Source: a virus
IMG/VR virus record: IMGVR_UViG_3300036770_005778
Coordinates: 1 to 64,000 of that record
Length of the DNA stretch: 64,000 nt
Reading direction: 5' to 3' (one strand)
Positions 20,518-27,646 of this stretch are shown in pieces. The first letter of the stretch is position 1. Each line of letters begins with the position of its first letter. Both the position numbers and the translations under genes were made by a program. The notes under the pieces were generated by a model that was not told where the DNA came from, did not search any database, and saw only the letters and a program-made list of their open reading frames with translations.

Positions 20518-20689
20518 CCTAGCGTTACTGCAAGGCTGCGGTACAGTGCGCGATCACAGAGATGCTGCCTGGGATCCCGCGCCAGGCCGACTGCTGTTCG
20601 AACAGATCCCCCCGTGGGATGATCGGGCGCATAGGATCTGCTGTGGCCATCTCAGGGAATGCCAGCCTCACCAATCGCCTCGGTGCTGA
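20486..20689 (+). CDS. small predicted lipoprotein, 67 aa
   Basis: A signal peptide with lipobox LLQGC (residues 14-18) precedes a Pro- and Cys-containing mature part. Small lipoproteins nested in or overlapping an upstream gene are typical of Rz1-type outer-membrane spanins. The neighbouring membrane proteins fit a lysis module, but no clear partner spanin or endolysin is seen. The spanin role is therefore only a possibility. Confidence 0.55.
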   Translation: MKYAIISAAASLALLQGCGTVRDHRDAAWDPAPGRLLFEQIPPWDDRAHRICCGHLRECQPHQSPRC

Positions 20690-20784
20690 GGTCATGGTGG
20701 GGTCTATGGTGGCCGACCGGTATACAGCGTAGCATGTTAGTATGCGCTAACTTAGGCTAGTGGTCTAAAATCACCACCCTGAAA

Positions 20785-20812
20785 ATTTAAGTACTCCACC
20801 TAAATTTTTTGC
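20785..20812 (+). terminator. possible AT-rich terminator at the end of the early region
   Basis: AAATTTAAGTACTCCACC-TAAATTTTTT: short AAATTTA / TAAATTT stem with a T tail. A second hairpin GTTAG-TATGCG-CTAAC lies at about 20737-20752. It is the likely end of the 19-kb early transcripts. Confidence 0.4.
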
Positions 20813-20858
20813 GCGGCTGTTTTTTTCCCCTGCAGGACCCATTTGGGCTACATACTGT

Positions 20859-21713
20859 ATGTCCACACTACACACTTTTGGCTGCTCTATCACACAGGGA
20901 TTCGCTTTACCGGACCTAGTACGACCTATCACTGACCACCATGGACAGCCGCTCACGGGACAGCAGATCCGTGATCTCGATCGACCCATAGATTGGCAAG
21001 ACATACACGTCTACGAACCCAGCCAATTCGCTTGGCCTGCTGTGTTAGCCCGACTGCTGGACCTTCCCGTACACAATCATGCACGTCGCGGAGCCTGTTT
21101 TAACCAGATCGCTCGACAGTGTGTCCTGGCTGCTCCCACTATACGATCCCAGGACACAGTCATCGTGATGTGGACCTATCTGAGTAGGATCAGCCTGCAG
21201 TGGCCTGCTCGCACCGCAGTACCATTCTGTAACCTAGTCGATCCCGCGGGACACGGTTGGCGCACTCTAATCCTAGGTTTTAACAAGTGGTTTGGACTAG
21301 ATCGTGCTGATCAAACACGTGATGATCGTGTGTTAAAGTACATACACGACAGCACACGTATCACACATCTAGATCCATTGGGAGTCTACGATAGATACTA
21401 TAATCATCTAGTTTTACAGATCACGGTCGACGGTCTACTGCAGAGCACAGGTGCTCGTGTCATACACCTTTCAGTAGAGCCCGAATCCTATCTTGATCAA
21501 CTGGAAACTGCAAGGCTAGAACTAGAACCTTCGCTGCAAGCACCCTATCAAATACCCGATCCTCGCAGTTGGTATACGCTCGACACGGATCATCACAGTT
21601 GTCGCGTCATACTAGATCCCTCAATTCCACCAGCAGAAAATGACATGCATCCCAGCTGCCAGCATCATCAAAACTTCGCTGATCACCTCCGCCGCCTGTA
21701 TTTTTCTGGCTAG
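20859..21713 (+). CDS. SGNH/GDSL-type hydrolase-like protein, 284 aa
   Basis: MSTLHTFGCSITQGFALPDL starts like an SGNH domain, with GCSIT in place of GDSx (Ser kept). A later HLVLQ...DG and a terminal DMHPS-QHH segment could give the Asp/His partners. It resembles the proteins at 24204 and 25090 in size and layout. The start is preceded by ACATACTGT and no Shine-Dalgarno. Likely target: glycan or acyl esters of host envelope or virion. Confidence 0.6.
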   Translation: MSTLHTFGCSITQGFALPDLVRPITDHHGQPLTGQQIRDLDRPIDWQDIHVYEPSQFAWPAVLARLLDLPVHNHARRGACFNQIARQCVLAAPTIRSQDTVIVMWTYLSRISLQWPARTAVPFCNLVDPAGHGWRTLILGFNKWFGLDRADQTRDDRVLKYIHDSTRITHLDPLGVYDRYYNHLVLQITVDGLLQSTGARVIHLSVEPESYLDQLETARLELEPSLQAPYQIPDPRSWYTLDTDHHSCRVILDPSIPPAENDMHPSCQHHQNFADHLRRLYFSG

Positions 21714-21940
21714 TCTTCTAGGATCTGCCACTTCGCGCCAGGTTGGCACCAACTCAGCGCGAATAAAGTATATGCTCGATCATCAGTGAACGTGACACTG
21801 AGCCTATAGTAAGTGATCCTAGTAGTGTACTCGAAACCATAGAGATCTCGCCATCGCGCCAGTTCACGATTAAGCACGGAGCATGAGTAGTGTGCGGCCT
21901 GCCCACCCGCTCCGGAAGGCAATTTGAATTCCACATGCAT
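21710..21940 (-). CDS. hypothetical late protein, 76 aa
   Basis: The frame starts at the ATG at 21940, 6 nt after TAAATA. It is a beta-rich protein (HYSCSVLNRELARWRDLYGF ... TTRITYYRLSVTFTDD) with aromatic residues. It converges with the SGNH gene, the stops overlapping by 4 nt. No family is recognised. Confidence 0.55.
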   Translation of the reverse strand: MHVEFKLPSGAGGQAAHYSCSVLNRELARWRDLYGFEYTTRITYYRLSVTFTDDRAYTLFALSWCQPGAKWQILED

Positions 21941-21946
21941 CACTGT

Positions 21947-21952
21947 TATTTA
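21947..21952 (-). promoter_or_regulatory. late promoter core TAAATA, 6 nt from ATG
   Basis: GTAAATA-ACAGTG-ATG. Divergent to the start at 21965. Confidence 0.55.
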
Positions 21953-21964
21953 CATATATACTGT

Positions 21965-22156
21965 ATGAAAACATTTGTGTTACAGTTGCTCACAGCAGTC
22001 ACGGCCACGGGTTTTATCACATTCACTGTTACGCACCTACATCAACCTATGATCGCATGGTCGCTTTGGGCTCTACACTGGATCCTAGCCATTCCCATAG
22101 CCTTGGTCACTGTGCGTTACGTCGCACCTTTTTACAAGCGAGTGTTTGGGCTATGA
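21965..22156 (+). CDS. DUF2798-like membrane protein, 63 aa
   Basis: Two helices (FVLQLLTAVTATGFITFTVT and WSLWALHWILAIPIALVTVR) with the closing YVAPFYKRVF motif fit DUF2798, a family of small bacterial inner-membrane proteins of unknown role. The start is preceded by ACATATATACTGT and no Shine-Dalgarno. It may be of host origin. Confidence 0.65.
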   Translation: MKTFVLQLLTAVTATGFITFTVTHLHQPMIAWSLWALHWILAIPIALVTVRYVAPFYKRVFGL

Positions 22157-22163
22157 TCGCAGA

Positions 22164-22169
22164 TAAATA
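22164..22169 (+). promoter_or_regulatory. late promoter core TAAATA with SD leader
   Basis: GATAAATA is followed by a 23-nt leader with AAGGAG. Here the late core is well separated from the ATG at 22193. Confidence 0.6.
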
Positions 22170-22192
22170 TTTTCAACAAGGAGCACCATAAC

Positions 22193-22375
22193 ATGGCCAA
22201 AACCACCAAAGAAACACAGCAGTTGACTGCCCAGACCGAGCGTGAAAATCGCGGTCGAGAAGCACAGGGTCGAGCACCTGAACAGCCTCAGCAGTCGCAG
22301 GATCCCACGATCAGTACCACGCCTGACAATCCACAGGTCTACGATGCCAGCCAACACGGACTGCGCCCAGTCTAA
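22193..22375 (+). CDS. small disordered hydrophilic protein, 60 aa
   Basis: Strongly hydrophilic and Gln/Pro/Glu-rich (TTKETQQLTAQTERENRGRE) with no hydrophobic core, so it is probably intrinsically disordered. The start is fixed by AAGGAG. Expressed late. It may be packaged or bind a partner. No family. Confidence 0.6.
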   Translation: MAKTTKETQQLTAQTERENRGREAQGRAPEQPQQSQDPTISTTPDNPQVYDASQHGLRPV

Positions 22376-22384
22376 CTGATCACC

Positions 22385-22816
22385 ATGCTGGCCGCCCAGC
22401 AGCAGTTTCTAGCGTTGGTACAGGATCACAGCCAGCGCACGGGATTTTCAGCACCCGAGGATCTTTTGGCCTATTTGGCTCTGATCCTAGCCGAGCGTCT
22501 AGATCGACCCGATTTCATACCTGCGACATTCGCTGAGCAGTATCTCACGCTGTATGCGGCCTACCATCGCGGCGTCTATCGCGAGTTCGCTGACACCACG
22601 CTGATATTCTGCAGTCTCTTGCCCGACTACGGTCATCGGCGCGGCCTCAACATGGACTACTATGCCACCATGGGCATTTCTACCTACTACACTCTGGGCG
22701 ATCTAGCCCAGGATCCTAGATTCACGCAGTTAGGCAATTGGTTCTATCACTGCCAGCGATTTTTAACCAGCCTGCTGCATCCAGATCGCGGGCTAGAGTT
22801 GGTGAGATTCAGATAA
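22385..22816 (+). CDS. hypothetical protein, 143 aa
   Basis: Helical (PEDLLAYLALILAERLDRPD ... GNWFYHCQRFLTSLLHPDRG) with aromatic clusters and a DYYATMGISTYYTLGDLA stretch. No Shine-Dalgarno is obvious, suggesting coupled translation from the previous gene 9 nt upstream. No family is recognised. Confidence 0.6.
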   Translation: MLAAQQQFLALVQDHSQRTGFSAPEDLLAYLALILAERLDRPDFIPATFAEQYLTLYAAYHRGVYREFADTTLIFCSLLPDYGHRRGLNMDYYATMGISTYYTLGDLAQDPRFTQLGNWFYHCQRFLTSLLHPDRGLELVRFR

Positions 22817-22823
22817 TTACTGG

Positions 22824-23393
22824 ATGTTACATGTGGTCGATGATCTACTACAGCCTCAGCATTTTGCCTATGCACAGGCCAAGTTTTCCAGCATAGAAAT
22901 ACCCTGGTTCTATCTGCCCTTTACGGCCAATCCACGTGATCTAGATCACTTGCCTGAATATGCGGGATCTTTCAGCCACTTGGTCTACAAAGATGACGAA
23001 CCTGCCAGCCCTCTGGCCGAAGCAGCCATACACATCTTGATCACGGCCTGCGATCGGCTGGGTCACGATCTAGATCGTGTCATAAGGATACGACTGGGCA
23101 TGAGCACACGCACACCCCGACAGATACAGCACACGCCTCACAAGGATCAGCAGTATCCGCATCGTGCGGCCATATGGTATCCCATCACTGCCTCGGGCGA
23201 CACCGTGATCTTTGAAGAAACTGCGGTCAGCCGTCGCTACACTGAATGCTATCGCTGCTCGCCCGTGGCCAATCGTTGGCTGGATTTTCCTGGAGAGCAC
23301 ATGCATGCCAGCACCACACCTGATCAGCACGAACAGCGCATAGTCCTAAACTTTAACTATACTGTTCGTGGCATGCCCCCGCCCCCGGGCTAG
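22824..23393 (+). CDS. 2OG-Fe(II) oxygenase-like protein, 189 aa
   Basis: A possible iron triad is seen: HKD within QHTPHKDQQYPHR (HxD), then HMHAS about 55 residues later, then QRIVLNFNY with the Arg that would hold 2-oxoglutarate. YPITASGDTVIFEE is the usual core strand. This is the same fold class as the proteins at 890 and 1453 but a different subgroup. Substrate unknown. Confidence 0.65.
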   Translation: MLHVVDDLLQPQHFAYAQAKFSSIEIPWFYLPFTANPRDLDHLPEYAGSFSHLVYKDDEPASPLAEAAIHILITACDRLGHDLDRVIRIRLGMSTRTPRQIQHTPHKDQQYPHRAAIWYPITASGDTVIFEETAVSRRYTECYRCSPVANRWLDFPGEHMHASTTPDQHEQRIVLNFNYTVRGMPPPPG

Positions 23394-23395
23394 AA

Positions 23396-23456
23396 AAAAT
23401 CTCGCGCTGCGCTTCGCGCTGGAATTTTCGCGCTGGGCTGCGCCCCGGATCGGGGC
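23396..23456 (+). repeat. GC-rich repeats TCGCGCTG and hairpins
   Basis: TCGCGCTG occurs three times, then GGGCTGCGCCC and CCCCGGATCGGGG can each fold. It lies between a gene end and a late promoter and may terminate or stabilise transcripts. Confidence 0.5.
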
Positions 23457-23462
23457 TAAATA
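23457..23462 (+). promoter_or_regulatory. late promoter core TAAATA
   Basis: GGCTAAATA with a 22-nt gap containing GAGGAG before the ATG at 23485. Confidence 0.6.
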
Positions 23463-23484
23463 TTTCAGCAACGAGGAGAAGTCT

Positions 23485-23691
23485 ATGAAAGCATGGAAGA
23501 TCATGGCCCGCAACACACGCACTCACATGCGCATCCAAAAACAGTTTCTAGACGGCTATGTGATCACTGATCACGCAGTGGCCAACGCAGAAGCACAGCG
23601 TTTCGCACAGGCCCAGGCAGATCGCACACGCGAGCCTTGGGTAGCAGAAGTATCGCAGTACGAAGTAGGCCGTAGACCCAGCCTTCAGTGA
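23485..23691 (+). CDS. small hypothetical protein, 68 aa
   Basis: The start is fixed by GAGGAG. Basic N-terminus (KAWKIMARNTRTHMRIQK) then a helix with Ala/Gln repeats (VANAEAQRFAQAQADRTREP). Its end overlaps the convergent gene by 7 nt. No family is recognised. Confidence 0.6.
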   Translation: MKAWKIMARNTRTHMRIQKQFLDGYVITDHAVANAEAQRFAQAQADRTREPWVAEVSQYEVGRRPSLQ

Positions 23692-24119
23692 TATAGATAG
23701 TTCACGGTGTCCGAGTTGACTCGATATCGACTGGCACCATTGTTGAGGTGGAATCGCTCGGCCATTTCCGTTTTTGGGCTCAGTGTCACGAACGTTTTGA
23801 CTTCTGGATGCTGCGATCGTATCTCAGCCTGGGCCTGCTCTATCAGCCTGCGACCAGCACCTCGCGCATAACTCCAAATGGTATAGAACACCGCAGTGGT
23901 AGCAGTGTTTGACAGCAGGTATAGATCTTCCACGGTCTGTGGTATGTCAGCCAGCAGTTTCACGCAGGTCACTGCCAAAGGCTGTCCTTGATCGTCTTTG
24001 AGCACGAACACTCTACCTCGATCCGAAACACGGAATTCCGGAGGTATGTCCGGGCGCACGGGATCGTCCCTCAGCAGTCCTAGCAGTTCTTCAGTGAGTT
24101 CGGTGATGGTGTCTAGCAT
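23685..24119 (-). CDS. GNAT-like acetyltransferase, 144 aa
   Basis: The C-terminal half fits a GNAT fold: a strand ending in TAVFYTIWSYARGAGRRLIE (pyrophosphate-binding Arg/Gly loop) then a helix, then KTFVTLSPKTEMAERFHLNN and GASRY. The N-terminus supplies the leading helices. The match is by pattern, not by known homologue. A TAAATA core lies 24 nt upstream of the start. Confidence 0.5.
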   Translation of the reverse strand: MLDTITELTEELLGLLRDDPVRPDIPPEFRVSDRGRVFVLKDDQGQPLAVTCVKLLADIPQTVEDLYLLSNTATTAVFYTIWSYARGAGRRLIEQAQAEIRSQHPEVKTFVTLSPKTEMAERFHLNNGASRYRVNSDTVNYLYH

Positions 24120-24143
24120 GTCAGTGTCGCAGTATAATGTGTG

Positions 24144-24149
24144 TATTTA
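24144..24149 (-). promoter_or_regulatory. late promoter core TAAATA
   Basis: GTTAAATA, 24 nt upstream of the ATG at 24119. Leader with no clear Shine-Dalgarno. Confidence 0.5.
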
Positions 24150-24203
24150 ACTCGAGATGGAAAAAAATCCTGCCGATCTCGATGCTGAGATAATTACAAG
24201 CAT

Positions 24204-25088
24204 ATGACCACTATCTATGTTTTCGGTGATTCTTTCACTGTGCCCAATCAGATCTATACCAGCAGCGGTGAGCAGGGCCTCTACGCCAGTCCTGGTGAAA
24301 GTTGGAGCCAGGGCGCTCCGAAACCCAAATGCCCCACATGGATCAATCTCGTAGCCGCGGCCCTGAGCCAGCAGCATCAGGAACTGGATTTGATCAACTA
24401 CAGCCAGCACGGTGTGGCACAAGATTTCTGTTGGCTGCAGTTGATCAAAGCCTTGCCCGTGATACGGCCCGAAGACTACGTGATCGTGGCAGTGACGCAT
24501 CCCAACAGATTTTGGTATCTGGAAGAGCATCCCAATCTGTCAAATCATCATATAATCAATCTAGAAAACATGCTGACCGAACAGCAGGCTTTGGCCGTGA
24601 AACTGTTCATGCAGCATATACAGCGACCCCAATTGGACACACTGCACCAGACCAACCGCATGCGCAGCCTGGCCTATGAAGTGTTGAAACGAGGACTGCG
24701 GCGCCCTATGATGCTGAACTGTTTTGCTTCAGACATCACGGAAGTAGAACAACTAGATGATCTCATGTGGGCCAAAGGCAATCTTTTCAGCATACAGGCT
24801 CTGGAATATCTGGACGGCGAGGAAGAAAGCACTACGTTTTTCAATGGCGTCGACTGCCGTTACAATCATCTATGCCTCAGCAATCACAGGATCTTGGCTG
24901 ATAAAATACTCAGTGCGTTCAACCAAGGCACTGTGGTAGATCTGGATCAGGGATTCCATCAAGGGCTGCTCAAAGACGGAGTGCTAGAAGACACTGAGTT
25001 TTGCCTGCAAGAACTGGACTGGGATAAACTACAGTTTACCAGACAGCAAGAGAAAACCAAAAAATATCCTTGGTTAAAGTTGAGATAA
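24204..25088 (+). CDS. SGNH-type hydrolase-like protein, 294 aa
   Basis: The N-terminus has GDSF (residues 8-11, TTIYVFGDSFTVPN), followed by strands INYSQHGVAQDFCWLQL and VIVAVTHPNRFWYL, and a late YNHLCLSNHRILADKIL that places a His near the C-terminus (block V-like). It is a close paralogue of the next gene. Likely an esterase or acyl-hydrolase acting on polysaccharide. No Shine-Dalgarno: ATAATTAC precedes the ATG. Confidence 0.7.
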   Translation: MTTIYVFGDSFTVPNQIYTSSGEQGLYASPGESWSQGAPKPKCPTWINLVAAALSQQHQELDLINYSQHGVAQDFCWLQLIKALPVIRPEDYVIVAVTHPNRFWYLEEHPNLSNHHIINLENMLTEQQALAVKLFMQHIQRPQLDTLHQTNRMRSLAYEVLKRGLRRPMMLNCFASDITEVEQLDDLMWAKGNLFSIQALEYLDGEEESTTFFNGVDCRYNHLCLSNHRILADKILSAFNQGTVVDLDQGFHQGLLKDGVLEDTEFCLQELDWDKLQFTRQQEKTKKYPWLKLR

Positions 25089-25089
25089 T

Positions 25090-25953
25090 ATGGGTAGATT
25101 ATTCGTTATAGGTGACAGTTTTTCCGCCAGCCCACGACGGGGTGACGAAACCAAGAATTGGTGCAGGCTGCTGGCAGAACTGCTGCATCAAAGAACAGGA
25201 CAGGACATCACGTTGATCAACAACAGCCTGATAGGAACCAGCCAAGATTGGTGTTGGACGCATCTCCAGATATGGTTGAACTATGAAATGACTGCCGATG
25301 ATTATCTGGTCATCTGTCTCACGCATCCCAGCAGGGTCTGGTTCCTAGAACGCATGCCTGAAATGACCAATTCCAACATCATCGATCTAGATCGTTGGGT
25401 CACCAAAGAAGAAGCCAAGGCCATAGAACTGTATATCAGATACATACAGCGCCCTATGATAGATCTCATGAACGTCAATAATAGGCTGGCCTATGTGGCC
25501 TATCAGACGCAGCGCAGATCTCTGAGAAAACCAGTGATCATCAAATGCTTTGATCAAGATCTAGATCAGGGAGAAGAATTTCCAGAGATCCAGATCGCAC
25601 AGGGATCTCTGATGTCAGACGTGCAATATCACGAATTCGATGATCCCGAAGCAGAAAGAGAAAGCAGATATTGGAGAGGTATCGACTGCCGATACAACCA
25701 TCTGTGTCTCAGCAATCACAAGATCTTGGCAGAAAAGATCGCAGACAGTTTGGTATCAGGTCAAACCATAGATCTCAAAACTGGATTCCATAGAGGCCTA
25801 TTGAAGGACGGCGGCCTTGACGATCTGGAGTTTTGCCAACGAGAATTGGACATGCATACCAGAGAAAACAATCTAAACAACGCCGATAAATTCAAACCAA
25901 TCATACCTTGGGCTAAAAAAGTCGGAGTCAAAACCGGCCTAATAGAGCCTTGA
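25090..25953 (+). CDS. SGNH-type hydrolase-like protein, 287 aa
   Basis: MGRLFVIGDSFSASPRRGDE has the GDSF block, and the shared core TSQDWCWTHLQIWLNY plus RYNHLCLSNHKILAEKI (His block) matches the gene just upstream. Both end in a DLKTGFHRGLLKDG stretch. These two are tandem duplicates. The first is 1 nt away. The 20859 protein is a more distant third copy. Confidence 0.7.
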   Translation: MGRLFVIGDSFSASPRRGDETKNWCRLLAELLHQRTGQDITLINNSLIGTSQDWCWTHLQIWLNYEMTADDYLVICLTHPSRVWFLERMPEMTNSNIIDLDRWVTKEEAKAIELYIRYIQRPMIDLMNVNNRLAYVAYQTQRRSLRKPVIIKCFDQDLDQGEEFPEIQIAQGSLMSDVQYHEFDDPEAERESRYWRGIDCRYNHLCLSNHKILAEKIADSLVSGQTIDLKTGFHRGLLKDGGLDDLEFCQRELDMHTRENNLNNADKFKPIIPWAKKVGVKTGLIEP

Positions 25954-25956
25954 TCG

Positions 25957-25985
25957 TTGACAGGTTTGATAAATTAGTATATAAT
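25957..25985 (+). promoter_or_regulatory. sigma70-type promoter for BI-1 gene
   Basis: TTGACA, 17-nt spacer, TATAAT, then TTTAAGGAG before 26011. Confidence 0.8.
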
Positions 25986-26010
25986 ATCATTATCTTTTAA
26001 GGAGTCTAAA

Positions 26011-26682
26011 ATGGATTATCAACTTTCTGCTGCACAATCATTGAATTCGGCTGTGGCAGGTGTACTGGCTCGTATGGCAGTCGGAGTCGCAGCCACATTG
26101 GTTGCTGCTGGAGCGATCAGCGCCATGGGTTTAGTCCCATTGCTGTTTTCTTCAGTACTGGGTTGGATATTGATGTTTGCGCCGCTGGCCATGAGCCTTT
26201 ACATCGGGTTCCGCGGCCAGTCTATGAGCGAATCACAGATCAAGACCTGGTATTTCGCGTTTGCTGCTGTTATGGGCGTGAGTCTTAGCCTGATCATCAG
26301 CATGTTCACTACCGCATCTATCGTCACAGCACTGTTAGGTACCACAGTATCGTTTGGAGCGCTGGCGTTCTGGGGCTACTTCACCAAACGTGATCTCAGT
26401 GGCTTTGGTCCGTTCTTGTTTGCTGGTGTGATCGGTTTGATCGTAGCAGGTATCGCTAATATCTTTATCGCATCTACTGCCTTGCAGATGACATTGAACG
26501 TGATCTGTATTTTGGTATTCTTAGGTCTCACAGCCTACGATATGAACAGAATCAGAGATATGTTTTGGTCCGCATCTCAAGATGACATCGCCCGCATGCA
26601 ATGGTTCGGAGCATTGAGCCTTTACATCAACTTTATCAACATCTTTGTCAGCATGTTGCAGTTGTTCGGCAATCGAGAATAA
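26011..26682 (+). CDS. Bax inhibitor-1/YccA family membrane protein, 223 aa
   Basis: Seven predicted transmembrane helices are visible, with the family's features: WYFAFAAVMGVSLSLI, FWGYFTKRDLSGFG, and the C-terminal LTAYDMNRIRDMF followed by GALSLYINFINIFVSMLQLF. The host homologue (YccA-type) binds the FtsH protease and can alter its turnover. An early-type promoter suggests a role in the infected cell. BI-1 proteins are occasionally seen in phages, and protection of phage membrane or holin proteins from FtsH is one possible use. Confidence 0.85.
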   Translation: MDYQLSAAQSLNSAVAGVLARMAVGVAATLVAAGAISAMGLVPLLFSSVLGWILMFAPLAMSLYIGFRGQSMSESQIKTWYFAFAAVMGVSLSLIISMFTTASIVTALLGTTVSFGALAFWGYFTKRDLSGFGPFLFAGVIGLIVAGIANIFIASTALQMTLNVICILVFLGLTAYDMNRIRDMFWSASQDDIARMQWFGALSLYINFINIFVSMLQLFGNRE

Positions 26683-26683
26683 A

Positions 26684-27397
26684 CTAATCTAGAAGATTGT
26701 TTTGTTGTTCTAAAGAGAGCTCTTGATCTTCGAGCTCTCTTATTTTTTCTGTGATTTGATCGATAAGACCTAGGTTGCGGAGTATCTTGAACACTAGGTT
26801 TTCTACCGACCACTCTCCTGCTCGCTCCAAGCCCGCTTTACGCATCTTAGTGATCTTTTCTTTGACCAGTCGCAGTTTGGCCAGATCCTTGCTGAGCATA
26901 GCAGATTCTATGTCACGCATTATGCTGTCTTTTTTAGCTTCTACTGCGGCATCGTCTATCTTAGGTTTGACTTTCTTGGGCTCTACCAGCCACTTGTTCT
27001 TTACGATACTGTAAACACCGGTTGAGTGATGCGGTTCGTCCTCGCCCTGTATATAGGTTTCTACAGGCAGGCCTTTGATAGTGATGTTGTGCTGCTCACC
27101 CCAAAGAGATTTCTTAGCATTGAAAAGCTCACGCTGTTCTTCTGTAGGAGTGCCGGGAATGATCAAATGCAGATCTAGGTCGCTGTATTCTGTCCAGGTA
27201 TAATTGGCATTGGATCCAGTTACGGTATAATCTATGACATCTAGTTCTATGCCCACAAACTCTTCGAACGCACGGGCGATATCTTTGAGTTTGCCTATGA
27301 CTTCTGGATTGAGACGATCGTCTTGCCAAATTTTGGGATTAAGGCGACGATTAACAGTGACTAGATTCGATCTTTCGTGTAATTCTCTAAGACGCAT
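26684..27397 (-). CDS. nucleotidyltransferase-fold protein, 237 aa
   Basis: A Pol-beta-like NTase motif is visible: GSNANYTWTEYSDLDLHLII (about residues 61-80), i.e. GS...SDxD. The C-terminus is a long coiled helix (KITEKIRELEDQELS). Similar 'predicted nucleotidyltransferase' genes occur in marine T4-like phages. The start at 27397 lies 4 nt after TAAATA. Its 3' end contains a terminator for the convergent BI-1 gene. Confidence 0.65.
   Translation of the reverse strand: MRLRELHERSNLVTVNRRLNPKIWQDDRLNPEVIGKLKDIARAFEEFVGIELDVIDYTVTGSNANYTWTEYSDLDLHLIIPGTPTEEQRELFNAKKSLWGEQHNITIKGLPVETYIQGEDEPHHSTGVYSIVKNKWLVEPKKVKPKIDDAAVEAKKDSIMRDIESAMLSKDLAKLRLVKEKITKMRKAGLERAGEWSVENLVFKILRNLGLIDQITEKIRELEDQELSLEQQNNLLD
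26714..26748 (+). terminator. intrinsic terminator for BI-1, inside the convergent gene
   Basis: AGAGAGCTC / GAGCTCTCT stem, 9-nt loop, then TATTTTTT on the plus strand. It lies in the coding end of the 26684 gene. Confidence 0.8.
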
Positions 27398-27400
27398 CCA

Positions 27401-27646
27401 TTATTTAGCCCACATTAGATGATAGGCTGTGAGTGTTTTCTGATCGTAAAATTCTGCTACTAATTTAACATCTGCGCCAGATTTATCCATGACCAATTGG
27501 CAGTGTGTTTTTGGTTGATCTAACAGCCAACTCAGTTGATCTCGTCCTATAGTTTTCTGTACGTGAGGCCAATCTATATCTAAAAAATTAGCAGATTCGT
27601 CGGTAGTATACTGCCATTCAACTAATACTATTCGATCACTCTTCAT
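27401..27646 (-). CDS. small hypothetical protein, 81 aa
   Basis: Alpha/beta protein (DRIVLVEWQYTTDESANFLD ... VKLVAEFYDQKTLTAYHLMW) with no recognised domain. It overlaps the helicase gene by 11 nt and ends in a late promoter core. Presumably a replication accessory or unknown. Confidence 0.6.
   Translation of the reverse strand: MKSDRIVLVEWQYTTDESANFLDIDWPHVQKTIGRDQLSWLLDQPKTHCQLVMDKSGADVKLVAEFYDQKTLTAYHLMWAK
27402..27407 (-). promoter_or_regulatory. late promoter core TAAATA, 4 nt from ATG
   Basis: CTAAATA-ATGG-ATG. The TAA of the core is also the stop of the preceding gene. Confidence 0.6.

Noticed and set aside
24302-24679. Second plus-strand open frame within the SGNH gene
   Set aside because: It is a frame shadow of the SGNH gene with no start signal and low-complexity composition.
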